A stretch of 64,000 bases of DNA, taken from Dyella lipolytica. GTDB taxonomy: Bacteria; Pseudomonadota; Gammaproteobacteria; Xanthomonadales; Rhodanobacteraceae. The DNA lies in contig NZ_BSNQ01000003.1 in NCBI RefSeq assembly GCF_030160075.1, positions 1,672,328 through 1,736,327 of the forward strand, written 5' to 3'. Under the pieces are notes generated by a model. The model was given only the letters and a program-made list of their open reading frames with translations. It searched no databases and was not told where the DNA came from. Positions 52,154 to 60,398 of this stretch are shown here, one piece after another. Within the stretch, counting starts at the first letter, position 1. Every line of letters begins with the position of its first letter. The translations under genes and the position numbers were made by a program.

Positions 52154-52948
52154 ATGAGCCAAGCCGTACAGATCGCCGACCATACCGGCATCCGCGAACT
52201 CCGCCTAAACCGTCCGAAGGTGCACAACGCCTTCGACGACCAGCTGATCGCCGACCTCACCGCCGCCCTGCAGGCCGCCGGAAGCGATCCGGCGGTACGC
52301 GTCGTCGTGCTGACCGGCGTCGGCGCCAGCTTCTCTGCCGGTGCGGACCTCAACTGGATGCGCGGCATGGCCAAGGCCAGCGAGGCGGAAAACCGCGAGG
52401 ACTCCCTGCGCCTTGCCGCCCTGATGCGCACGCTTCAATTTTTGCCGAAACCCACCATCGCCCGCGTCAACGGCCCGGCCTATGGCGGCGGTGTCGGCCT
52501 GATCGCCTGCTGCGATATCGCCATCGGCGTGGACACCGCCAAATTCGGCCTGACCGAAGTGAAGCTAGGTTTAGTGCCCGCCGTGATCTCGCCCTATGTG
52601 ATCGCCGCCATCGGCCTGCGCAACGCGCGGCGCCTGTTCCTTACCGGCGAAATCTTCGATGCCGAGATGGCCGAACAGATCGGCCTGCTGCACCAGGCCG
52701 TACCCGCCGATTATCTGGATGACACGGTGCACGAAATGCTCAAGCTGCTCTCCAAGGCCGGCCCAACAGCGCAGCACGAAGCAAAGCGACTGGCGCTCGG
52801 CATCTATGGTCTTACAGAAGAGTCTGTCGAACGCATCGATCGCGACAACGCGGCGTTGATCGCGCGACTGCGTGTTTCCGCAGAAGGGCAGGAAGGACTG
52901 AGCGCATTTCTCGACAAACGTGCGCCGATGTGGAACGTCAACAACTGA
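52154..52948 (+). CDS. liuC: Methylglutaconyl-CoA hydratase / enoyl-CoA hydratase
   Basis: The 264-residue crotonase-fold enzyme has the oxyanion-hole segments FSAGADLNWMR and NGPAYGGGVGLIACCDI and the active-site loop FGLTEVKLGLVPAVISPYV. In the liu pathway it hydrates 3-methylglutaconyl-CoA to HMG-CoA; the call rests on family match plus location next to liuD and liuE. AAGGA at 52142-52146 with a seven-base spacing selects the ATG at 52154 over an upstream in-frame ATG. It is divergent from feoA. Confidence 0.92.
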   Translation: MSQAVQIADHTGIRELRLNRPKVHNAFDDQLIADLTAALQAAGSDPAVRVVVLTGVGASFSAGADLNWMRGMAKASEAENREDSLRLAALMRTLQFLPKPTIARVNGPAYGGGVGLIACCDIAIGVDTAKFGLTEVKLGLVPAVISPYVIAAIGLRNARRLFLTGEIFDAEMAEQIGLLHQAVPADYLDDTVHEMLKLLSKAGPTAQHEAKRLALGIYGLTEESVERIDRDNAALIARLRVSAEGQEGLSAFLDKRAPMWNVNN

Positions 52949-52965
52949 CTGCGGAAACTTTCGCC

Positions 52966-53475
52966 ATGATCAAACCCATCTTGAATATCGCCGACGTCGT
53001 CCTCCAAACCGGCGACCCAGCACGGCTTCCCAAAGGCGACACCGCACAGCATTACGACAAGCGCTGGGGCGAGATCGCCAGCCGCATCGGCGCGCGCAAG
53101 CTGGGTTACCGCCTCACCGCCGTCGCACCGGGTAAACGCTACTGTCCGTTCCACAGCCATCGCGCGGATGAGGAGATGTTCTTCATCCTCGAAGGCAGCG
53201 GCGAACTGCGCTACGGCGACGCGCGTTATCCAATCCGCACCGGCGACGTCATCGCCTGCCCGCCCGGCGGCCCGGAAACCGCGCATCAGATCATCAATAC
53301 CGGCGACGTCGAACTTCGCTACCTTTCCCTCAGCACCAAGTCCGAAGTAGAAATTTGCGAATACCCCGATTCCGGCAAGTACCTCGCCGCCGCGTTCGGC
53401 GATCCGACGGATGCCATGCCGGTGCGCGTGATCGGTCGGCCCGAGGAGTCGTTGGATTACTGGGACGGCGAATGA
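52966..53475 (+). CDS. Cupin domain protein between liuC and liuD
   Basis: This 169-residue protein has a single cupin barrel. Motif 1 is HSHRADEEMFFILEG, with two His and a Glu for metal binding, and motif 2 includes PGGPETAHQI with another His. A divalent metal is therefore likely bound. The C-terminus (KSEVEICEYPDSGKYLAA) is conserved in a family of small cupins of unknown role. It is not 3-hydroxyanthranilate dioxygenase, since it lacks that enzyme's rubredoxin-like Cys pairs and start. It lies 17 bases after liuC and likely shares its transcript, but a part in leucine degradation is unproven. Confidence 0.82.
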   Translation: MIKPILNIADVVLQTGDPARLPKGDTAQHYDKRWGEIASRIGARKLGYRLTAVAPGKRYCPFHSHRADEEMFFILEGSGELRYGDARYPIRTGDVIACPPGGPETAHQIINTGDVELRYLSLSTKSEVEICEYPDSGKYLAAAFGDPTDAMPVRVIGRPEESLDYWDGE

Positions 53476-53575
53476 TCGGCGATGCGCGGCCATGCTGCGC
53501 CGCGCATCGGCTAGTACACGCAAATCTGCTAGTTTTATCGGCTTTGCAGCCCCGCATCACCCGCAAGGATTCCGC

Positions 53576-55573
53576 ATGTTCGAGCGCGTACTGATTGCCA
53601 ACCGTGGCGAGATCGCCTGCCGCGTGATCCGCACTTGCCGCCGCCTGGGCATTCACACGATTGCGGTGTATTCGGAAGCGGACAAGGATGCACAGCATGT
53701 GCGCCTGGCCGATGAGGCATGGCCGATCGGCGGCCCGCGTCCAGCCGATTCGTATTTGCGTGGCGATGCGATTCTGGATGTTGCAAAACAATCCGGCGCG
53801 CAGGCGATTCATCCCGGTTACGGTTTTCTTTCCGAGAACACCGGCTTTGCGCGTGCATGCAACGATGCCGGCATCGCTTTTATCGGCCCGCGTCCGGAAA
53901 GCATCGACGCGATGGGTTCCAAGGCGGCGGCCAAGGCGCTGATGGAACATCACCAGGTGCCGCTGGTACCTGGCTATCACGGCGACAACCAGGACACGGC
54001 GTTTCTCGCCGAACAGGCGCGCAAGACCGGCTTTCCGCTGATGATCAAGGCCGCAGCGGGTGGCGGCGGCAAGGGCATGCGCATTGTGCGTGCCGAAAAG
54101 GAATTTGCCGATGCGCTGGCCTCGGCGCAGCGCGAGGCAGCCAGTTCGTTCGGCGATACGCGCGTCATTCTCGAGCGTTACGTCGAACATCCGCGGCATA
54201 TCGAATTTCAGGTGTTCGGCGATACGCATGGCAACGTCATTCATTTGAACGAACGCGAGTGCTCGGCACAGCGCCGCTATCAGAAGGTGCTGGAAGAAAC
54301 ACCCTCGCCCTTCCTCACGCCGGACCGTCGCCAGGCGATGGGTGAAGCGGCGGTGGCCGCCGCCAAGGCGGTGAATTACGTCGGCGCTGGTACGGTCGAA
54401 TTTATCGTGGCGCAGGACGGTACGTTCTTCTTCATGGAAATGAACACGCGCCTGCAGGTAGAGCATCCTGTCACCGAGGAAACGCTCGGCCTCGATCTGG
54501 TGGAATGGCAATTGCGCATTGCGGCCGGTGAGGCATTGCCGTTGCGGCAAGATCAAGTTCATGCGCGCGGACATGCGATCGAAGTGCGCTTGTATGCGGA
54601 GGATCCGGACCAGAACTTCCTGCCGGGCTCCGGCAAGTTGCGCACGCTGCATCTGCCTGCACCGTCGCGTAACGTGCGCCTTGATGGAGGTGTTGTCGAA
54701 GGCGACACGGTGACGATCTTCTATGACCCGATGATCGCCAAGCTGATCGTGTACGACATCGACCGCACCCAGGCGTTACAGCGTCTGCGCGAAGCGCTGG
54801 CCGAATGCGACATCGTCGGACCGAAATCCAATATCGCTTTCCTCGAACGACTGGCGCGGCATCCGGTAGTGGTCGAAGGACGCATCGACACCGGCTATCT
54901 GGATCGTCATCTTGACGAATTTCTTACCGGTGACACGGCACCCTCTGACCATGCGCTATTCGCCGCCGCCACCGCCGCCTTGCTCCACGACGAAGCCGCG
55001 GTGGCCACAGGTGCCATGAACAGCGGCGATCCTTACTCGCCCTGGTCACGTGCCGATGCATGGCGTATTGGCCACGCGGGTAAGCGCATCATTGCGCTTT
55101 CATTGCGTGATCAGCGTTATGAAATCGAGGCCCATGGTCATGACGGTCAGTACCAGTTACAACATGGCGAGTCGCGTTGCGATGTGCAAGGCGCACGCCA
55201 CGACGGCAAGACTCTCAGCGCTCGCTTCGACAGCAAAGGAATTCACCTTGCGGTTAGCGCGGACGCACAACGCGTGTCGCTGCATGACAGCGAGGGCCAG
55301 CGCTACGCCTTCGTTCGCGCCGCGGCGTTCGCTTGGGAATCCAAGCAAGGTAGCGGCGGTAATCAGATCATTGCGCCCATGCCCGGCCGTATCGTGCTGG
55401 TGAAGGCCAAGGTCGGCGACAACGTCGAGGAAGGTCAGGAACTGCTGGTGATGGAAGCGATGAAAATGGAGCTGGCCTTGAAGGCGCCGCGCACAGGTAC
55501 CATTGAGAGTGTTAGCGCAACACAGGGCGAGTTCGTGGAAGCAGACGCCGTGCTCGTTCGTTTCAAGTCATGA
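53576..55573 (+). CDS. liuD: 3-methylcrotonyl-CoA carboxylase biotin subunit
   Basis: The 665-residue biotin-dependent subunit has a biotin carboxylase domain (about 1-450) with LIANRGEIACRVIRT at the start and the ATP-grasp glycine loop AAAGGGGKGMRIV. It also has NECSAQRRYQKVLEE and EMNTRLQVEHPVTE. A BT-type linker domain (about 460-590) and a C-terminal biotinyl domain with EAMKMELAL follow (biotinylated Lys630). It carboxylates biotin and hands CO2 to LiuB. AAGGA at 53565-53569 with a six-base spacing fixes the ATG at 53576. It is followed after 27 bases by liuE. Confidence 0.95.
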   Translation: MFERVLIANRGEIACRVIRTCRRLGIHTIAVYSEADKDAQHVRLADEAWPIGGPRPADSYLRGDAILDVAKQSGAQAIHPGYGFLSENTGFARACNDAGIAFIGPRPESIDAMGSKAAAKALMEHHQVPLVPGYHGDNQDTAFLAEQARKTGFPLMIKAAAGGGGKGMRIVRAEKEFADALASAQREAASSFGDTRVILERYVEHPRHIEFQVFGDTHGNVIHLNERECSAQRRYQKVLEETPSPFLTPDRRQAMGEAAVAAAKAVNYVGAGTVEFIVAQDGTFFFMEMNTRLQVEHPVTEETLGLDLVEWQLRIAAGEALPLRQDQVHARGHAIEVRLYAEDPDQNFLPGSGKLRTLHLPAPSRNVRLDGGVVEGDTVTIFYDPMIAKLIVYDIDRTQALQRLREALAECDIVGPKSNIAFLERLARHPVVVEGRIDTGYLDRHLDEFLTGDTAPSDHALFAAATAALLHDEAAVATGAMNSGDPYSPWSRADAWRIGHAGKRIIALSLRDQRYEIEAHGHDGQYQLQHGESRCDVQGARHDGKTLSARFDSKGIHLAVSADAQRVSLHDSEGQRYAFVRAAAFAWESKQGSGGNQIIAPMPGRIVLVKAKVGDNVEEGQELLVMEAMKMELALKAPRTGTIESVSATQGEFVEADAVLVRFKS

Positions 55574-55600
55574 ACTGCCGCCCGGTAGCAGGAGCTTCGC

Positions 55601-56497
55601 ATGAACGCCTCTGAAGTTCGCATCGTCGAAGTCGGCGCCCGTGACGGGCTGCAGAACGAGAAGACGTTGCTGCCGGCCGATGTAAAAATCGCGTTGATCG
55701 ACCGACTTTCCTCCACCGGCCTGAAAACCATCGAAGCCACCAGCTTCGTCAGCGCGCGCTGGGTGCCGCAGCTGGCCGATGCCGAGGAAGTGTTTCGCAG
55801 CATTCGCAAGGTGCCGGGCGTGAGCTATCCCGTACTGGTGCCGAACGAACAGGGTTACCGGCATGCGCGTGCGGCCGGCGCGACCGAAGTATCCGTGTTT
55901 ACTGCCGCGTCGGAAGCATTCAACCGCACGAACATCAATGCCTCGATCGCCGACTCGCTGGTGCGCTTCGCGCCGATCATGGAGCTCGCCAGGGCCGACG
56001 GCGTAAAAGTGCGCGGCTATGTTTCCACCGCTCTCGGCTGCCCTTACCAGGGCGACGTGCCGGTGGCCGATGTGGTCAGCGTGGCGCAACGCCTGTACGA
56101 AATGGGTTGCTACGAAATTTCGCTGGGCGACACCATCGGCGTCGGCACTCCGGCCAAGGCACGCGCCATGTTGCACGCGGTAGCGCAAGAAGTGCCAATG
56201 CCCGCCTTGGCCGTGCACTTCCACGACACCTACGGCCAAGCGCTGGCCAATATCCTCACCTGCCTGGAAGAAGGCGTGCGCGTGGTCGATAGCGCGGTAT
56301 CCGGCACCGGTGGCTGCCCTTACGCCAAGGGTGCCACCGGCAACGTCGCCAGCGAGGACGTGGTGTACATGCTGCACGGCATGGGCATGCAAACCGGCGT
56401 GAATCTGGATCTGCTGGTGGCGACCGGCGCATGGCTAGCCGCGCAGCTCAACAAACCGACCGCCAGTCGCGTGACACGGGCGCGCACGGCGGCCTGA
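55601..56497 (+). CDS. liuE: Hydroxymethylglutaryl-CoA lyase
   Basis: This 298-residue TIM-barrel lyase splits HMG-CoA to acetoacetate and acetyl-CoA, the final liu step. Motifs are VEVGARDGLQNE (catalytic Arg/Asp and metal ligand), SLGDTIGVGTP, VHFHDTYGQA (metal-binding His pair) and the flexible loop GGCPYAKGATGN with the active Cys. Length and order match bacterial MvaB-type lyases. AGGAGC upstream of the ATG at 55601 supports the start. It is the last gene of the liuC-cupin-liuD-liuE run. Confidence 0.95.
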   Translation: MNASEVRIVEVGARDGLQNEKTLLPADVKIALIDRLSSTGLKTIEATSFVSARWVPQLADAEEVFRSIRKVPGVSYPVLVPNEQGYRHARAAGATEVSVFTAASEAFNRTNINASIADSLVRFAPIMELARADGVKVRGYVSTALGCPYQGDVPVADVVSVAQRLYEMGCYEISLGDTIGVGTPAKARAMLHAVAQEVPMPALAVHFHDTYGQALANILTCLEEGVRVVDSAVSGTGGCPYAKGATGNVASEDVVYMLHGMGMQTGVNLDLLVATGAWLAAQLNKPTASRVTRARTAA

Positions 56498-56564
56498 CCA
56501 TCGGCACGGTTGCGTTACCGCACAGGCCAATTACGCTGACGGCTTCCCCGCTGAGTTCGTTTCC

Positions 56565-57050
56565 ATGCGCGACTTTCTTATCCGCCCCATCGAACCGCGC
56601 GATAACGCTGCGGTAGCCGCCATCATTCGCACCGTCATGCCCGAATTCGGCGCCGACGGTCCCGGCTTCGCCATCCACGATGCCGAAGTCGATGACATGC
56701 ACGCCTCCTACACGCGACCGCGCAGCGCGTACTTTGTAGTGGAGCGCGCGGGCACGATCATCGGCGGCGGCGGCGTAGCGCCGCTGGAAGGGGGTGCCAC
56801 CGATGTCTGCGAACTACGCAAGATGTACTTTCTACCCGAAGCGCGTGGCATCGGCGCGGGTGCGAGCATGATGCAACGCTGCCTGGACACGGCGCGAGGC
56901 TTCGCATTCAAGCGCTGCTATCTTGAAACCCTTACCGGCATGGATGCAGCGCAAGCGCTGTATCGGAAGCATGGATTCGTGACATTGGATGCGCCCATGG
57001 GCGGCACCGGGCACTTCAGCTGCGACCGTTTCTTTATCCGCGATCTATAG
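56565..57050 (+). CDS. GNAT-family N-acetyltransferase
   Basis: The 161-residue protein has a single GNAT fold with the acetyl-CoA-binding region ELRKMYFLPEARGIGAGASMM (R/Q-x-x-G-x-G/A type) and the end motif AQALYRKHGFVTLDAP. Substrate is not predictable. It starts with IRPIEPRDNAAV, typical of the family. It is followed after 12 bases by a YdeI-like gene and then a second GNAT, so these three likely share a transcript. Confidence 0.88.
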   Translation: MRDFLIRPIEPRDNAAVAAIIRTVMPEFGADGPGFAIHDAEVDDMHASYTRPRSAYFVVERAGTIIGGGGVAPLEGGATDVCELRKMYFLPEARGIGAGASMMQRCLDTARGFAFKRCYLETLTGMDAAQALYRKHGFVTLDAPMGGTGHFSCDRFFIRDL

Positions 57051-57062
57051 CGAGGATGTGTC

Positions 57063-57656
57063 ATGGCCAACCGCGATCCACGCGTCGATGCCTATATCGC
57101 GAAATCCGCCAACTTTGCGCAACCCATCCTCGAACATATCCGCGCCGTCGTACACGCGGCCTGTCCCGAGGTGGAAGAAGGTCTGAAATGGGGCTTTCCG
57201 CATTTCGGCTACAAGGGCGCGATGATGTGTTCGATGGCCGCGTTCAAGCAGCACTGCGGTTTCGGTTTCTGGCAGCGAAAAGAAGTAGTGGGCGCAGAGG
57301 CCGAAGAAGGCATGGGCCAGTTCGGCAAGATCACCACGATCAAGGATTTGCCGAACAAGAAAGCCATGACCGACTACATCCGCAAGGCCATGGCATTGAA
57401 CGACGCCGGTATAAAAAAGAAGCGCCCTACGGCCGCGCGCAAGCCGCCACCGAAAACACCGGCCGATTTCGCCGCACTGCTGACGAAGCATGCCGCAGCA
57501 CGCGACACCTACGAGAGCTTCAGTCCGAGCGCGCAACGGGAATACGTAGACTGGATCACTGAGGCCAAGACCGATGCCACGCGGCAAAAGCGCATCACCA
57601 CAGCGCTGGAATGGCTAGCCGAAGGCAAGCAACGCAACTGGAAATACATGAAATGA
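57063..57656 (+). CDS. YdeI/OmpD-associated DUF1801-type protein
   Basis: The 197-residue protein has an N-terminal DUF1801 (YdhG/YdeI) domain (about 15-110: HIRAVVHAACPEVEEGLKWGFPHF in part). It is joined by a Lys/Pro-rich linker (about 118-133) to a C-terminal OmdA-like helical domain (about 140-185: FSPSAQREYVDWITEAK) and a KYMK end. It is cytoplasmic, and the family function is unknown. It lies in the GNAT gene run, and its stop overlaps the start of the second GNAT by four bases. Confidence 0.9.
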   Translation: MANRDPRVDAYIAKSANFAQPILEHIRAVVHAACPEVEEGLKWGFPHFGYKGAMMCSMAAFKQHCGFGFWQRKEVVGAEAEEGMGQFGKITTIKDLPNKKAMTDYIRKAMALNDAGIKKKRPTAARKPPPKTPADFAALLTKHAAARDTYESFSPSAQREYVDWITEAKTDATRQKRITTALEWLAEGKQRNWKYMK

Positions 57657-58228
57657 TCCGCATCGCCCACGCCAACGACGCTGCTGCTGTCCACGCGATC
57701 TACGTTCCAGCCATCACCGATAGTGCGATCACCTTCGAGACTGAGCTTCCCGGTATCGAGGCGATGCGCCAGCGCATCCTCACCCGTTTGCAGCACTATC
57801 CCTGGCTGGTGTGGGAAGAGCACGGCGAGGTGCTTGCCTACGCCTACGCGACTCGTTTTCGTGAACGGGCCGCCTACGACTGGATTGCCGAGACCTCCAT
57901 CTATGTGCACGCCGATGCGCGACGTCGCGGTATCGCGCGTACGCTCTATGGCGTGCTGCTTGAGGCGATGCGATTGCAGGGCATCAACCAGGCCGTGGGC
58001 GTCATCACGATGCCCGGCGAGGTGAGTGTTGCCTTGCATGAAGCGATGGGTTTCACGTCCGCTGGCCTATGGCGCAAGGCCGGTTACAAGCTCGGTCAGT
58101 GGTGGGACGTCGGTGTTTGGCAGAAGGAATTGCAGGAACCTGCGAATCCTCCGGTCCCCCTGCCTTCCTTTTCATCGCTGCTCGAATCGGCGGCCTTGCA
58201 AAAGCTGCTGCAGCAAACGGGTCGGTGA
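57653..58228 (+). CDS. Phosphinothricin acetyltransferase-like GNAT protein
   Basis: The 191-residue protein resembles the Pat/phosphinothricin N-acetyltransferase group of GNATs. The N-terminus has YVPAITDSAITFETELP, followed by YAYATRFRERAAYDWIAETSIYV in two strands, the acetyl-CoA-binding ARRRGIARTLY, and MGFTSAGLWRKAGYK near the end. Such enzymes acetylate small amino-acid-like amines and their native substrates are often unknown. The ATG overlaps the preceding stop (ATGA). A perfect 17-bp hairpin starts six bases after its stop. Confidence 0.88.
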   Translation: MIRIAHANDAAAVHAIYVPAITDSAITFETELPGIEAMRQRILTRLQHYPWLVWEEHGEVLAYAYATRFRERAAYDWIAETSIYVHADARRRGIARTLYGVLLEAMRLQGINQAVGVITMPGEVSVALHEAMGFTSAGLWRKAGYKLGQWWDVGVWQKELQEPANPPVPLPSFSSLLESAALQKLLQQTGR

Positions 58229-58233
58229 AAACG

Positions 58234-58273
58234 CTTGCGGCCGGATGCATGCTTCGATGCATCCGGCCGCAAG
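58234..58273. terminator. Exceptionally long perfect hairpin between convergent genes
   Basis: CTTGCGGCCGGATGCAT (58234-58250) pairs without mismatch with 58257-58273 around GCTTCG. A 17-bp GC-rich stem at the end of a plus-strand gene and facing the RcnB-like gene fits a bidirectional terminator. ATCTTT follows on the plus side and a short T-tract is available on the minus side. Confidence 0.75.
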
Positions 58274-58293
58274 ATCTTTGGAACGACCAACCC

Positions 58294-58635
58294 TTAGTGA
58301 TTGGCGGCGATGATGCTCATGATCGCACCGGTGGTGATGGCCGCCAGCAGGAAGTCACCGTTGTCGCTGCGAATGTACTGATACCCACGCGGCGGCGGCC
58401 TCAGCCGATAACGACGCCAGTCGTTGACCACATAGCGGCTACTGCGATAGGTCCGGGGAACGTACCCGCCTCGCTTGTACCAGCCTTCATGCCGGCCTTG
58501 GTCGTACATGCCGTGATAGCGGCTCGGTCCGGGCTGTGGACCCGGCGGCCCGGGGCGATAACCCTGGGCCAATGCGAATTGCGACGAGACCAATAGAGCG
58601 CCGCAGACGGCGATCATTCCTAGCTGTTTCTTCAT
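58294..58635 (-). CDS. RcnB-like periplasmic protein
   Basis: The 113-residue protein has a signal peptide (about 1-23, cleavage near ALAQ) and a Pro/Tyr/Arg-rich region. It ends with an RcnB-type tail: DWRRYRLRPPPRGYQYIRSDNGDFLLAA followed in the next residues by a small hydrophobic helix. RcnB family members are small periplasmic proteins linked in E. coli to nickel and cobalt homeostasis; no rcn efflux gene is here. GAGGAG upstream of the ATG at 58635 selects this start over the longer frame. Its 3' end faces the hairpin at 58234-58273. Confidence 0.85.
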   Translation of the reverse strand: MKKQLGMIAVCGALLVSSQFALAQGYRPGPPGPQPGPSRYHGMYDQGRHEGWYKRGGYVPRTYRSSRYVVNDWRRYRLRPPPRGYQYIRSDNGDFLLAAITTGAIMSIIAANH

Positions 58636-58887
58636 GACGTACTCCTCATTTAATGGCAGAACTGCCTGGGAATCGCATGGGCCCACCCTCCTTGTGGCCG
58701 GTGCCGTAATCCATTGATCAGCTTGGCGCCGCCTCAAAGCCATGGCCGTGATGCGAACGACAAGATTGCGTCAGCCTCACGAATGCTGCGTGAATATTCC
58801 GTAGCAAAGGCCTTTCCTATTCAGGCGCGGTCTCAGTCCGGGAGCCTCTGCGCTACCATGTCGGTTTTTAGTTTCCAGGTCATTACC

Positions 58888-59655
58888 ATGCAGCTCAATC
58901 AGGTCAAGGCGATCATCACCGGCGGTGCTTCCGGTCTCGGCCACGCAGTGGCTCAACACCTGGTGGCCAACGGCGGCCAGGTGGCGCTGTTCGACGTCAA
59001 CGAGGAAAAGGGTCAGGAAGCGGCCAAGACACTGGGCGGCAGTGCGCGCTTTTTCCGCACCGATGTCACCTCCGAAGAAGGCGTATCGGCCAATGTAACG
59101 GCTGCCCGCGACGCGCTCGGCGGCCTGAACGTGGTGGTGAACTGCGCGGGCATCCTGGGCGCCGGCCGCATGCTGGGCAAGGAAGGCCCCATGGCGCTAG
59201 GCATCTTTGCCTCGACCGTGATGGTGAACCTGGTCGGCAGCTTCAACGTGGCCAAGGCCGGCGCGGCCCTGATGCAGAGCAACGAAGCCGGTGAAGACGG
59301 CGAGCGCGGCGTGATCATCAACACGGCCAGCGTGGCCGCCTTCGAAGGGCAGATCGGCCAAGCCGCCTATTCGGCGTCCAAGGGCGGCGTGGTGGGCATG
59401 ACCTTGCCGATGGCCCGCGAGCTATCGCGCTTCGGTATTCGCGTGGCGACGATCGCACCGGGCATTTTCTGGACGCCGATGGTCGATGGCATGCCGCCGC
59501 AAGTGCAGGAATCGTTGTCGGCATCGATCCCCTTCCCTTCGCGCCTGGGCAAGCCGGACGAATTCGCGACCACCGTGGCCTTTATCCTCGGCAATCGCTA
59601 TATCAACGGCGAGACGATCCGCTTGGATGGCGCGGTTCGCTTGCAACCGAAATAA
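58888..59655 (+). CDS. HSD10-type 3-hydroxyacyl-CoA dehydrogenase (SDR)
   Basis: The 255-residue short-chain dehydrogenase has TGGASGLG near the start for NAD binding, NCAG, and YSASKGG as catalytic Tyr/Lys. The [17 protein letters not shown] segment is characteristic of HSD17B10/3-hydroxy-2-methylbutyryl-CoA-type enzymes. That activity belongs to isoleucine and fatty-acid breakdown and fits the branched-chain theme of the window. The ATG at 58888 was preferred because the Rossmann fold starts within ten residues; the upstream frame has no conserved content. The gap 58636-58887 holds promoters but no gene. Confidence 0.9.
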   Translation: MQLNQVKAIITGGASGLGHAVAQHLVANGGQVALFDVNEEKGQEAAKTLGGSARFFRTDVTSEEGVSANVTAARDALGGLNVVVNCAGILGAGRMLGKEGPMALGIFASTVMVNLVGSFNVAKAGAALMQSNEAGEDGERGVIINTASVAAFEGQIGQAAYSASKGGVVGMTLPMARELSRFGIRVATIAPGIFWTPMVDGMPPQVQESLSASIPFPSRLGKPDEFATTVAFILGNRYINGETIRLDGAVRLQPK

Positions 59656-59714
59656 AGCGGAAAGGCTGCCCTTCCCGTCCTGATTCCAAATTCACTAATC
59701 TCTGGTCCTCATTC

Positions 59715-60278
59715 ATGAAAGCTTCCGACGTCAAGAAAGGCAACGTGGTCGAACACGAAGGCATCGTCTACCAGGTACGCGACATCGAACGCAGCTCGCC
59801 GACGGCGCGCGGCGGCAACGTCACGTTCCGCTTTACGCTGTATTCGATTCCGGGCGGACGCAAGTTCGACCTGAGCCTGCGCGCCGATGACGAACTCAAG
59901 GAAATGGATCTGGTACGACGCGCGGCGAATTTCTCGTACATGGACGGCGACGCCTACGTGTTCATGGACGCCGAGGACTACACGCAGTACATACTCGACG
60001 CAGTGCTGATCGGCGACAACGCCGGCTACATCGTCGAAAGCGTGGAAGGCTACTACGTACAGGTGATCGACGATGCGCCGGTGGGCTTGCAGGTGCCGAC
60101 CAGCGTGATACTGACCGTCGTCGATACCGCACCGGAACTGAAAGGTGCCAGCGCCACCAAGCGCACCAAGCCGGCCAAGCTGCAAACCGGTATCGAAATC
60201 CAGGTGCCTGAATACATCACCAATGACGAAAAGGTGTGGGTGAATACGCTGACTGGCGAATTTGCCGGCCGCGCCTGA
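59715..60278 (+). CDS. efpL: Elongation factor P-like protein EfpL (YeiP)
   Basis: The 187-residue protein has the three-domain EF-P fold. Domain I has the tip loop SSPTARGGN (27-35) that replaces the usual Lys/Arg34-type tip and marks it as EfpL/YeiP. Domain II spans about 65-125 ([18 protein letters not shown]). The C-terminal OB domain ends with [13 protein letters not shown]. EfpL relieves ribosome stalling at proline-rich and some other motifs, and Arg32 in the loop takes the role of the modified residue. The gene appears monocistronic and is followed by a strong terminator. Confidence 0.95.
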   Translation: MKASDVKKGNVVEHEGIVYQVRDIERSSPTARGGNVTFRFTLYSIPGGRKFDLSLRADDELKEMDLVRRAANFSYMDGDAYVFMDAEDYTQYILDAVLIGDNAGYIVESVEGYYVQVIDDAPVGLQVPTSVILTVVDTAPELKGASATKRTKPAKLQTGIEIQVPEYITNDEKVWVNTLTGEFAGRA

Positions 60279-60299
60279 TTCTTTTCCGCTCTGACACGG

Positions 60300-60332
60300 A
60301 CGGCGCCGTTCCTGCGGCGCCGTTTTCGTTTT
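60300..60332 (+). terminator. Rho-independent terminator of efpL
   Basis: ACGGCGCCG (60300-60308) pairs perfectly with 60315-60323 around TTCCTG and is followed by TTTTCGTTTT. Confidence 0.9.
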
Positions 60333-60398
60333 CCGGAGTAAGGACAGCGGCTGCGCCGGTGATGCAGAATCACGCTACCCCCGGCCTCCTTGCCCACC

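Noticed and set aside
52966-53475. 3-hydroxyanthranilate 3,4-dioxygenase
   Set aside because: Considered because an ACMSD-type gene is in the window, but the cupin lacks the enzyme's rubredoxin-like Cys pairs and start sequence and lies among liu genes.
53330-54652. 440-residue minus-strand open frame
   Set aside because: Antisense to the cupin and liuD genes and spans their boundary, so it cannot be a single real gene in this context.
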